Shown: positions 35,811-44,556 of the stretch, piece after piece
Layout of the letters: the number at the start of each line of letters is the position of its first letter
Position numbering within the stretch: the first letter of the stretch is position 1
Assembly: GCA_017503105.1 (NCBI GenBank)
Contig: JAFVTS010000035.1
Span: 1 to 64,000, forward strand
Length of the DNA: 64,000 nucleotides
Direction of reading: 5' to 3'
Source: Clostridia bacterium
Lineage (GTDB): Bacteria; Bacillota; Clostridia; Oscillospirales; CAG-272
Made by a program: the position numbers and the translations under genes
The notes under the pieces: generated by a model
Databases searched by the model: none
What the model saw: the letters and a program-made list of their open reading frames with translations, nothing else
What the model was told of the DNA's origin: nothing

Positions 35811-38702
35811 ATGAGCACTTTAAGAGAAAAAATTTACAAGACCAAGTGTGCAAAGCCCGAGATCTTTGAATGGTATTCAAAGAAGGGCGTCACGTCTATC
35901 TTCATCTATTCGAGAAACGTTTTGAAAAACGGCGTTATCTCTACGTATGACGATGAAAATAAGAGCGTGCGTTCCGTGCAAAAGGGAGGAGAGATATTCG
36001 TCCCCGCATCCTTCTTTGAGAAGTATCTTGACCTTGCCGTAAAGACCGAAGGAAATACGGTGAGCATCAGCCGCGGTAAAAAAACTCTTTCCGCGACGCT
36101 CGGAGAGTGCGAGTATTCCGTTTCCGACAAGGTCGGAAAGTTTGTCGCACCCGTATTTTTCCTTGACGGATATATATACCTCCCCGCTATAAAATGCGCC
36201 GAGGCGCTCGGCGTTTCTTGCCGTGCCTTTGACGGCGGAAAGATGATAATTTTCGCTAAAAAAGAACTTCTTGATGAAATTGAGCGCGACACCGAGCTTG
36301 AGGTCTCGGCAAGCTACGCGACGGTCGGAAAATACGATGCGTCCAAATTCACAAAACAGGATTTCGAGGTGGTAAAGAACAAGTGGCGCACCGTTCTCGT
36401 CGGAAACGAGGAGATAAACGATCTCTCCGACCCCGATTTTAAGGAAAAGCTTGCGGAAATATCCGAAAGAACCAGGTCGGTCTGGAACGCTCTTCACAAG
36501 GAAAAGGACAGATTTATCCTTTGGGGCGATAATCCGCCGAGCGCGTCCTCCGATCTTACAAGGCAGTATTCGAACATCTGGGCGCTCACCCAAGGTTTTG
36601 CGATATACGGCTCGGATTACTATAAGAACGAGGAGCTTAAAGCGACGATTATCGACTGCTTCCAGTGGATGTATGAGAATATGTACGGCGAGGCGGAGAT
36701 CGAGGACCGCGGTTGGAGAAGTATGAAGATCTTCAACTGGTGGGACTGGTTCTGGGGCGGAATCGAGCCTATGACCAACGCTCTTATGGTTATGGAAGAG
36801 CATCTTACCCTCGATCAGATAAAGACCTGGCTTCGCGCGTTCAAGCACGTGCTTACTATTCACAGACTCGGTTACAGACGCGAGTGCGCAATGAGCCGTC
36901 TTACCGTATGTACTAAGGCAGCGCTTCTCCTTGAAGACCGCGCGATGCTTGAAAACGAGTGCGCCGATTACGACCTTACCCTTAACGTAACGAGAACGGA
37001 AGAGGGCGCGCACGTTGACTACGTTGAGTGGACGCACGGCTTCCCGTATAATATGATGTACGGCTTCAACAATCTCTCACGCGGCGGCTTCGTCGGAACG
37101 CTTCTTGGCGGAACGCCTATGGAGTATATCAGCCCGAAGCAGTACGAGCTTTACAATATTGCTAAGTATATGTTCGAGGCAGCTTGCTATAAGGGGCAGG
37201 GCTTTATGGGCTTCAACGGCAGAGGAACCGCGGGCACGGAGTTCGGCTGCGGCGTTACCATAATGAACGGCGTGCTTCCCTTCATCGGTCTTTTCGGTGA
37301 AGAGGAGGATATGCACTTGAAAAAGCTCATCAAGCGCTGCGCTTCTACCCCGAAGCTTATAAAAATGTTAAAGAGCGCTTGCTCGGTCTATAATTTTGCA
37401 AAGCTTATGGAGATCCTTCGCGACGACTCGATCTCGGCTGTGAACGATTACGAGCTCGGTCACGCGTGGTTCACCGCAGACAGATTTGTTCAGCACAGAA
37501 ACGACTACGCCTTCTTCCTCGCTATGCCGTCCTCCCGCCACCCCTCTTACGAGTCTATAAACTCGGCGAACAAACGCGGTTGGTATACCTGCGACGGTGC
37601 GGTGTATTATTACAACGACACCGACAGAGCCGCCTACGACGGTGTAAACTTCATAATGAACCCCGAGCTCTGTCAGAGAGTTGCGGGCACAACGGTCGAC
37701 GCGAGAGAAAGACAGCCGTGGTCTTATCGCTCGGGCTGGCGTCCCTCGACCGCCTTTTCGGGAACTATGGACGTTCTTAAAAAATACGGAATGGGCGCGT
37801 TCGAATACGAGTCCTATCATTACGAGGGTCACGAGGCTGACGGCACGGAGGATAAGGATTACGGCGGCGGCTTTACCTTCTGGGAGAACGACCTTACCGC
37901 AAGGAAATCGTATTACTTCTTCGATAAGGAGTGCGTATGCCTCGGAGCGGGTATAAATTCTACGATGAATTCCAACGTCTTGACAACGCTTGAGCACAGG
38001 CGTCTTGTTAAGAACAAGGATCCTCGCGGTGCCGAGGACGTTTACGTTGACGGTGCACTTATGCCCAAGGATGACTTTGAGGTGATAAAGAACGATCCCG
38101 AGTGGATACACCTTGAGGGCTTCGCGGGTTACGTGCTTCCCGCGGGCGGCGTTGCAAGAGTATCCAAGTACAAACACGTTCCCAATACGTCGGGCAAGGA
38201 CGATTATTTTGTTTCAGATCCCGATGGGAAAATATACGAAAACGGCAAGCCCTTCTTCGAGATCAACCTTTATCACGGAGAGAATCCGAAGGACGCGTCC
38301 TACGAGTACATAGTTCTCCCCAACGCGACCCCCGAAGAAACGAAGGCTTATTCCGCCACCCCCGAGGTTGAGATAATAAAGAACACGAAGAAGTGCCAGG
38401 CGGTAAGAAAAGAGGCTCTCGGACTTACCTTCATCACCTTCTTTGAGGCGGGCGAGTGCTGCGGAATCAAGGCAAACGCACCTTGCATAGTTTCCGTTTT
38501 GGAAAAGGACGGCGTAAAGACCGTTTCCGTTGCCGATCCTACTCAAAAGCTTTCCGAGGTAAAGCTTACGCTTGATAAGAGGTACGCTCTCCTGAGCGCT
38601 CCCATTATCGCACGGGTCGATCAAAAGCGCGGTGTCAGCGTTATCACCGCAAAGACGGAAGAGCTCGCGTGTGAGCCCGTAAGAGTCAGCTTCAAGGTGT
38701 AA
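35811..38702 (+). CDS. PL8-like polysaccharide lyase, copy 4
   Basis: A 963-residue paralogue that opens the second transcription unit. The N-terminal stalk-like pair is the clearest of the seven: KGGEIFVPASFFEKYL with VSISRGKKTLSATLG, then GYIYLPAIKCAEALGVSCRA (read in parts, residues ~60-145). The toroid carries N309-W-W-D-W, His409 and Tyr417 in EWTHGFPYNMMYG, and Arg471 in FNGRGTAGTE. The sandwich has GWYTCDGAVYYYNDTD, where Gly-Asp of the GDG turn becomes Cys-Asp, and CVCLGAGINSTMNS. AAAGGAG lies upstream. There is no signal peptide or membrane span. Confidence 0.77.
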   Translation: MSTLREKIYKTKCAKPEIFEWYSKKGVTSIFIYSRNVLKNGVISTYDDENKSVRSVQKGGEIFVPASFFEKYLDLAVKTEGNTVSISRGKKTLSATLGECEYSVSDKVGKFVAPVFFLDGYIYLPAIKCAEALGVSCRAFDGGKMIIFAKKELLDEIERDTELEVSASYATVGKYDASKFTKQDFEVVKNKWRTVLVGNEEINDLSDPDFKEKLAEISERTRSVWNALHKEKDRFILWGDNPPSASSDLTRQYSNIWALTQGFAIYGSDYYKNEELKATIIDCFQWMYENMYGEAEIEDRGWRSMKIFNWWDWFWGGIEPMTNALMVMEEHLTLDQIKTWLRAFKHVLTIHRLGYRRECAMSRLTVCTKAALLLEDRAMLENECADYDLTLNVTRTEEGAHVDYVEWTHGFPYNMMYGFNNLSRGGFVGTLLGGTPMEYISPKQYELYNIAKYMFEAACYKGQGFMGFNGRGTAGTEFGCGVTIMNGVLPFIGLFGEEEDMHLKKLIKRCASTPKLIKMLKSACSVYNFAKLMEILRDDSISAVNDYELGHAWFTADRFVQHRNDYAFFLAMPSSRHPSYESINSANKRGWYTCDGAVYYYNDTDRAAYDGVNFIMNPELCQRVAGTTVDARERQPWSYRSGWRPSTAFSGTMDVLKKYGMGAFEYESYHYEGHEADGTEDKDYGGGFTFWENDLTARKSYYFFDKECVCLGAGINSTMNSNVLTTLEHRRLVKNKDPRGAEDVYVDGALMPKDDFEVIKNDPEWIHLEGFAGYVLPAGGVARVSKYKHVPNTSGKDDYFVSDPDGKIYENGKPFFEINLYHGENPKDASYEYIVLPNATPEETKAYSATPEVEIIKNTKKCQAVRKEALGLTFITFFEAGECCGIKANAPCIVSVLEKDGVKTVSVADPTQKLSEVKLTLDKRYALLSAPIIARVDQKRGVSVITAKTEELACEPVRVSFKV

Positions 38703-38712
38703 AAGCAAAGGT

Positions 38713-38741
38713 GGGCGCTCCTATAAAAAATGTGAGCGCCC
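38713..38741 (+). other. Hairpin between PL8-like copies 4 and 5
   Basis: GGGCGCTC (38713-38720) pairs with GAGCGCCC (38734-38741) across a 13-base loop. An A-rich tract follows instead of T, so it is unlikely to terminate the plus-strand transcript. It may protect or process the mRNA between the two genes. Confidence 0.5.
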
Positions 38742-38787
38742 AAGAAAAAATAGAATTGCACTGTCAGGGGAAGAGAGGGACAAAAAA

Positions 38788-41679
38788 ATGGCAGAAAAAA
38801 AGAATTTTGATTATTATTCCGAGGGTGATACCGCGACGTTTAAAAGAATATCTATAAGAGGCGGTATTGCTATATTCCTTTATTCAAGAAACGTATATAA
38901 GGAATGCAAGATACATCTTTACGACGACTCTAACAGAGCCGTCCGCGCGATAGCGAAAGCGGGAGTGACCTACGTGCCCGCATCGTTCTTCGCGAAATTC
39001 CTCGGTGCTAAAGAAAGCAAGAGGTGCGGCAAGGTAACGCTCACGCTCGGTGAGCGCACCGTCACCTTCTCCGAGGGCTCTGTTGCTTATAAGAGCAACG
39101 CAGAGGCAGGGGAGTTTGATTTTCCCGTCGAGAAAAAGGACGGACACCTTTATCTCCCCGCTGTGAAGACTGCCGCTATGCTCGGCATTCCCGCAAAGTC
39201 TTATAACGAGGATCTTCTGACCGTCTTCGGCGAGGAGGCGGTAAGCACTCTTGACGCAAATCCCGGCGCCGTATACGCGGGCGGTTACCTCGTGCTCGGC
39301 GACTACGACAGAACGGCTCTCACTCCCGAGAATATGAAGATCGTTAAGGACAAGTGGCGCTCCGTGCTCGTCGGCGACGAAAAGATAAACGATCTTTCAG
39401 ACCCCGTAGTTCTTGAAAAGATAGAGGCAAAAAGCCGTTCTTGCGAGGAAAAGTGGAAGAGCCTTAACAGAGGCGAGGACCGATACGTGCTCTTCGGAGA
39501 TAAGCATCCGACAGATTCCGTCGACCTTCTTACACAGTATTCGGGTCTTGCGCAGATGGCTCACGGCTTTGCGACCTATGGCTCAAGATATTACCGCAAC
39601 GAGGAGCTTAAAAACGATATTCTTGACTGTATTCAGTGGATGTACGAGAATATGTACGGCGAGGCGGAGATAAACGAGCGCGGTTGGAGAAGCCCCAGGG
39701 CTTACGACTGGTGGCACTGGTACGTGGGTGGCGTTGAGCCTTTGCTTGACTGTCTTCTTCTTATGGAAGAGTTTATTCCTATGGAGAAAATGGAGAAGTA
39801 TCTTCGTTGCTTCAAGTACGTTCTTACTATTCACAGAGTCGGATATCTTCGTCCGTTTGCGATGAGCCGTATAAAGGTCTGCACAAGAGCGGGTCTTCTT
39901 CTTGAGGATGCGGATATGATATATGAAGAATTCCGCGATTACGACCTTCTTCTGACCATAACGAAGGACGAAGAGGGTGCGCACACCGATTACGTCGAGT
40001 GGACTCACGGCTATCCTTACAATATGATGTACGGTCTTAATAACCTCGTAAGAGTTACATATATGGGTGCTATGCTCGGCGGAACGCCGCTTGAGTTCAC
40101 AAGCCCGAGGCAGTACCGTCTTTTCAATATGGCGAAGTATATGTTCGAGGCGTCGTGCTATCAGGGCAGAGGCTTTATGGGCTTCAACGGACGCGGCATC
40201 AGCGGCTCGGAGATGAACAGCGGTGTTTCTATCGCAAACGGCTTGCTTCCTATGATAGGTCTTTTCGGCGACGATGAGGATAATTACATAAAGAAGACTA
40301 TTAAAAGATACTGTGCCAATCCTAAATTCAAGGCGGCACTCAAAGCTGCCTGCTCGCTTTATTACCTCGCGAAGCTTATGGAGATACTTAACGACGATTC
40401 CATTTCCGAGGAGAATGATTTTGAGCTGACTCACGCGTGGTACACGGGTGACAGAGTGGCTCAGCACAGAAACAACTACGCGTTTATGCTTTGTATGCCC
40501 TCTTGCCGTCACCCGTCTTACGAGAGTATAGACGAGGCAAACAGACGCGGTTGGTATACCTGTGACGGAGCTCTTTATCTTTACACGGACGCCGATTATA
40601 ATTCCTTCGACGGAGTGCATTTCATCGCAAACGAGCGTATAGCGTACAGAATTCCCGGCACGACGGTTGACGAGCAGACGAGAAAGCCTTGGGCTTACCG
40701 CTCGGGCTGGCGTCCGTCAAGAAGCTTCTCGGGCTGTATGCAGGTGGACAGAAAATACGCGGTCGGCTCCTTTGATTATGAGTCTTACCACTACGAGGGA
40801 CACGAAAACGACGATAAGACGGACGGCGGCTACGGCGGCGGCTTCGTCTTCCACGAAAACGACCTCGTGGCAAAGAAATCCTACTTCTTCTTTGATAAGG
40901 AGTGCGTCTGCCTTGGCGCGGGCATCAACTCTACGATGAACTCTCCCGTAAATACCACGGTCGAGCACAGAAGACTCGTAAAGGATGCGGACGGAAGCTT
41001 CGGTCTTGAAGATATAGTTCTTGACGGTGCGCTTCTTGAAAAGGGCGAGTATTCCGAGAAAAAGTCTGGCGCTAAATGGGCAAGCCTTGAGGGTGTCGGC
41101 TCTTACGTCTTCCTTGAGGACAGCGAGGTGTATCTGAACAAGTACAGCGTCAAGGGCGAGATGAAGGTTGAGGATATGTACTTCAGACCCGATCCCGACG
41201 ACGTTAAGTATAAAGATGCGGGCAAGCCCTTCTTCGAGCTTGGCATAGCTCACGGCAAGAACCCCACCGACGCGGATTACGCTTACGCTATACTTCCTTA
41301 CGCGACCCCCGATGCGGCAAAGGCATATTCCGATACCCCCGAGGTTGAGGTGATAGCGAACACCAAGGCTCTTCAGGCGGTAAGAAAGCCCTTGCTCGGT
41401 CTTAGCTTCTACGTCTTCCACGAGGCGGGCGAGTGCGATGGCATCACCGTTTCCGAGCCCTGCATAGTCGCATTAAAGGCAAAGGACGGCGAATGCTCCG
41501 TCAGCGTTTGCGACCCGACGCATAAGCTTGAAAGCGCTACCGTCAAGATCGATCGCGCACTTTCTCTTGTCAGCAAGGCAAGGCAGCTTGCGGTCGAATG
41601 CGAAGCGCAGACGCAGATCACGGTAGATTTTGTAAATTCCGCAGGTGAGAATTTCGTCGCGGAGTTTGAAGAAAAGTAA
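38788..41679 (+). CDS. PL8-like polysaccharide lyase, copy 5
   Basis: A 963-residue paralogue closest in motif pattern to copy 4. Its aromatic patch reads Y-D307-W-W-H-W instead of N-W-W, a change shared with copy 6. His407 and Tyr415 are in EWTHGYPYNMMYG, and Arg469 is in FNGRGISGSE. The sandwich has GWYTCDGALYLYTDAD and CVCLGAGINSTMNSPV. The N terminus has the two stalk-like repeats (GVTYVPASFFAKFLGAK, then GHLYLPAVKTAAMLGIPAKS). It begins 85 bases after copy 4, with GAGAGGGA upstream. No export signal is present. The Asp and His changes near the substrate cleft suggest a shifted specificity within the array. Confidence 0.76.
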   Translation: MAEKKNFDYYSEGDTATFKRISIRGGIAIFLYSRNVYKECKIHLYDDSNRAVRAIAKAGVTYVPASFFAKFLGAKESKRCGKVTLTLGERTVTFSEGSVAYKSNAEAGEFDFPVEKKDGHLYLPAVKTAAMLGIPAKSYNEDLLTVFGEEAVSTLDANPGAVYAGGYLVLGDYDRTALTPENMKIVKDKWRSVLVGDEKINDLSDPVVLEKIEAKSRSCEEKWKSLNRGEDRYVLFGDKHPTDSVDLLTQYSGLAQMAHGFATYGSRYYRNEELKNDILDCIQWMYENMYGEAEINERGWRSPRAYDWWHWYVGGVEPLLDCLLLMEEFIPMEKMEKYLRCFKYVLTIHRVGYLRPFAMSRIKVCTRAGLLLEDADMIYEEFRDYDLLLTITKDEEGAHTDYVEWTHGYPYNMMYGLNNLVRVTYMGAMLGGTPLEFTSPRQYRLFNMAKYMFEASCYQGRGFMGFNGRGISGSEMNSGVSIANGLLPMIGLFGDDEDNYIKKTIKRYCANPKFKAALKAACSLYYLAKLMEILNDDSISEENDFELTHAWYTGDRVAQHRNNYAFMLCMPSCRHPSYESIDEANRRGWYTCDGALYLYTDADYNSFDGVHFIANERIAYRIPGTTVDEQTRKPWAYRSGWRPSRSFSGCMQVDRKYAVGSFDYESYHYEGHENDDKTDGGYGGGFVFHENDLVAKKSYFFFDKECVCLGAGINSTMNSPVNTTVEHRRLVKDADGSFGLEDIVLDGALLEKGEYSEKKSGAKWASLEGVGSYVFLEDSEVYLNKYSVKGEMKVEDMYFRPDPDDVKYKDAGKPFFELGIAHGKNPTDADYAYAILPYATPDAAKAYSDTPEVEVIANTKALQAVRKPLLGLSFYVFHEAGECDGITVSEPCIVALKAKDGECSVSVCDPTHKLESATVKIDRALSLVSKARQLAVECEAQTQITVDFVNSAGENFVAEFEEK

Positions 41680-41690
41680 TAACTGTTTCA

Positions 41691-41720
41691 AGAGGCGGCA
41701 GGCGGCTGTCGCCTCTTTTA
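41691..41720 (+). terminator. Weak terminator-like hairpin between copies 5 and 6
   Basis: AGAGGCG (41691-41697) pairs with CGCCTCT (41710-41716), followed by TTTA. The short T-run suggests partial termination or attenuation ahead of copy 6. Confidence 0.45.
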
Positions 41721-41732
41721 GAGGTGTAAAAA

Positions 41733-44534
41733 ATGACTGAAATTTCTAAGTTTAAAATAGAAGTAGTAAGAGATCCCAATAAATTTGATTACTATACACC
41801 CGAGGATGAGTCGAGATTCTGCGAGCTTATAAAGGAAAGCGGAGCCTGTTCGCTCTTCCTTTATTCAAGAAACGTTCTTACGGGCGACGGCATAAAGTGG
41901 CTTGACGCGGGCGATAAAAGCGTCAGGACCATTGCAAGAGGCGGAGTTATGTACGCACCCGTGTCGTTTTTCCGTGACTTTCTCGGTAAAGAGGTAAGCT
42001 CGGAGGACGGATTTTTACCGCTCGTCGGGACCTGTGAGGAGCTTGGAGTTTGCGCAAAGACCTACAACGACGGACTTCTCTGTATCGTCGGCGGCGAGGT
42101 TATAGACTCGGAGATAAAGAAAAATCCGCGCCTTATCTATGCGGGCGGATATGCGACGCTCGGGAAATACGACGCGTCAAAGTTCACGTCGGATGATTAT
42201 AAGATCGCAAAGAAAAAATGGGTCGAGTCCATCGTCGGAAATGAGGAGATCAACGATCTTTCCATTCCCGAGGTCAAGGAAAAGGTCGAGGCGGCTGAGA
42301 AAAATTACGAGGCGGCACTCGCAAAATTCCACAGAGATCCCGATGCTATAATCCTCTTCGGCGAAAAGCCGCCGACAGATTCACACGATCTTAACACCCA
42401 ATACGATGCCATAAGAAGCTTTGCCATCGCTTGGGCAATGCCCGGGTCGAAATATTATCACGATGAGCGCGTGCTATCCGACGTTCTTTTTGGACTTGAG
42501 TGGATGTACCTTCATATGTACGGAGAGGCGGAGATAGAAAACCGCGGTTGGCGCAGCGCTTACGATTACGATTGGTGGCATTGGTTTGTCGGAGCGTCGG
42601 AACTCCTTACGGACGTACTCTTCTTAATAGAAGAGCACGTCACGATGGAAGAAAAGACAAAATATCTCAGATGCTTCCGCTGGGTAGTTACCTTTATGCG
42701 CCAAGGCTATTTCCAGAACTGCGCTACGAGCCGTATCAAGGTTTGCACGAAATGCGCTCTTCTTCTTGAGGACGGCGAGTGGATGGAGAACGAGTTTTAC
42801 GACTACGATCTTCTGAACGAGATAAACGAGGAGGGTGAAGGTCCGCATATCGACTTTATAAACTGGACTCACGTCTACCCCTATAACTTCGTTTACGGCA
42901 ACAATAATCTTTGCCGTGTCCTCTTCGTCGGCGCGATGCTCGGCGGCACGCCTCTTGAGTTCACAAGCCCGAAGCAGTATAATCTCTTCAAGATCGCGAA
43001 GTATATGTTTGACCCCATAGTTTACCGCGGAAGAGCCTCGCAGATATTTGTCGGCAGATGTATAGGCAGCGAGTTTGCCCTCGGTGCCGACACCCTGACA
43101 CAGCTGCTTCCTATGATAGGTCTTTACGGCGAGGATGAGGACGACTTCATCCGCCGAATGATAAAAAGAAATTCCGTAGCTCCCGAGGTGGTAAGTGCCG
43201 TTAAGCGTCAGTGCCAGCTCCCCGAGCTCAAGAAATATATTGACATACTTAACGACGAGAGCCTCTCTTATGAGAACGATTACGAGATAGGACACGCATA
43301 CTTCACGGGTGACAGAGCCGTTCAACAAAGAAACGATTACGCCTTTACGGTCGCACTTTGCTCGGACAGACACCCGTCGTACGAGAGCATCAACGGAGCA
43401 AACAAGCTCGCTTGGTACACGGGCGACGGCGCGCTTTATCTTTCAACGAAAAATGACAGCCATACGTTTGACGCGGCTAATTTCTTCGTCAACGAAAAGG
43501 TGATGATGAACGTTCCCGGTACGACCGTTGACACGCAAAAGCGTATTCCCTGGTCACACAGAGTGGGGCTTTCCGGCGCGAGTGATTTTGCGGGCTCGCT
43601 TGCGATGAACGGAAAATTCGTTACGGCTGCAATGGATTATCACGCTTACGATTACCACGGAGAAACGAATCCCGCAAGCGACGGCGATTACGGTGGCGGA
43701 TACCTTCCTCATACGAACGACCTTAACGCGAAAAAAGCGTACTTCCTTCTTGACAAGGAGTGCGTGTGTCTTGGCGCAGGGATAACGTCCACGACGGGCT
43801 ATCCCGTAAAAACGGTGGTAGAGGACAGGTCGCTTGTCGTAAACGACGGTGAGATAAGAGGTACCGATCGCACGGCCGTTGACGGCACGGTGCTTTCCGT
43901 TTCCGATTTTGAAGAAACGCTCTTTGACCGCCCGCGCTTTGCGTCCCTTGAGGGGGTCGGCGGTTACGTATTCCTTGAGGAAGCTCACGTTTCAGCTGAA
44001 AAGTTCACACTGACCGAGTTTATCTCATCGGCAAAGGACGGCAAGGTGCTTGATATGAAGAAGCACGGTGAGCCTAAGAGATTCTTTAAGCTTTGTATAG
44101 AGCACGGGGAGAATCCGAACGGGGCAAGCTATGCTTACGCAACGGTTCCGTATGCAACCGACGCTGAGCTTTCCGAGTATGCAGAGCACCCCGAGGTCGA
44201 GATAATAAGCAACACGAGTGCTTTGCAGGCACTCAGAAAAAAATCCATCGGAATCAGCTCTTACGTCTTCTATCAGGCGGGGGCGTGTGAAGAAATTACG
44301 GTTTCCGAGCCTTGTATAGTCACGGTGTATGAGTCGGAGAATGAATACAAAATATCCGTGTGCGACCCTACGATGAAGCTTGAGAATATCAAAATTACCG
44401 TGGCAAAGGCGTTGAAGCTTGAGCGTGCCGACGACGCTGTTAAGGTAACGGACGGCGCGAATGCGGAGCTTGACGTAAACGTAACTCATTCCGTCGGAAG
44501 ACCTTACACCGTTGATTTTAAACTTTTATTTTGA
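41733..44534 (+). CDS. PL8-like polysaccharide lyase, copy 6 (shortened N-terminal domain)
   Basis: A 933-residue paralogue. The stalk-like N terminus is reduced: after RGGVMYAPVSFFRDFLGKE the following strand pair found in the others is missing, and the second repeat resumes at FLPLVGTCEELGVCAKTYND. The catalytic module has D280-W-W-H-W, His380 and Tyr388 in NWTHVYPYNFVYG, and Arg442 in FVGRCIGSE. The sandwich has AWYTGDGALYLSTKND and CVCLGAGITSTTGYPV, the latter more diverged than in the others (EDRSLV instead of EHRRLV). It follows a weak terminator-like hairpin and is possibly expressed less. There is no signal peptide. Confidence 0.75.
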   Translation: MTEISKFKIEVVRDPNKFDYYTPEDESRFCELIKESGACSLFLYSRNVLTGDGIKWLDAGDKSVRTIARGGVMYAPVSFFRDFLGKEVSSEDGFLPLVGTCEELGVCAKTYNDGLLCIVGGEVIDSEIKKNPRLIYAGGYATLGKYDASKFTSDDYKIAKKKWVESIVGNEEINDLSIPEVKEKVEAAEKNYEAALAKFHRDPDAIILFGEKPPTDSHDLNTQYDAIRSFAIAWAMPGSKYYHDERVLSDVLFGLEWMYLHMYGEAEIENRGWRSAYDYDWWHWFVGASELLTDVLFLIEEHVTMEEKTKYLRCFRWVVTFMRQGYFQNCATSRIKVCTKCALLLEDGEWMENEFYDYDLLNEINEEGEGPHIDFINWTHVYPYNFVYGNNNLCRVLFVGAMLGGTPLEFTSPKQYNLFKIAKYMFDPIVYRGRASQIFVGRCIGSEFALGADTLTQLLPMIGLYGEDEDDFIRRMIKRNSVAPEVVSAVKRQCQLPELKKYIDILNDESLSYENDYEIGHAYFTGDRAVQQRNDYAFTVALCSDRHPSYESINGANKLAWYTGDGALYLSTKNDSHTFDAANFFVNEKVMMNVPGTTVDTQKRIPWSHRVGLSGASDFAGSLAMNGKFVTAAMDYHAYDYHGETNPASDGDYGGGYLPHTNDLNAKKAYFLLDKECVCLGAGITSTTGYPVKTVVEDRSLVVNDGEIRGTDRTAVDGTVLSVSDFEETLFDRPRFASLEGVGGYVFLEEAHVSAEKFTLTEFISSAKDGKVLDMKKHGEPKRFFKLCIEHGENPNGASYAYATVPYATDAELSEYAEHPEVEIISNTSALQALRKKSIGISSYVFYQAGACEEITVSEPCIVTVYESENEYKISVCDPTMKLENIKITVAKALKLERADDAVKVTDGANAELDVNVTHSVGRPYTVDFKLLF

Positions 44535-44556
44535 TAAATAAGGGAAGGAAAGAAAA

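Noticed and set aside
35877-37037. Long antisense frame (386 codons) inside lyase copy 4, and similar ones inside most large genes, e.g. 24323-26017 inside infB and 13022-14299 inside ilvD
   Set aside because: They mirror the codon bias of the sense genes, have no ribosome binding sites, and give no recognisable domain.
38713-38741. Hairpin between copies 4 and 5 as a transcription terminator
   Set aside because: An A-rich tract follows instead of a T-run, so read-through is expected on the plus strand.
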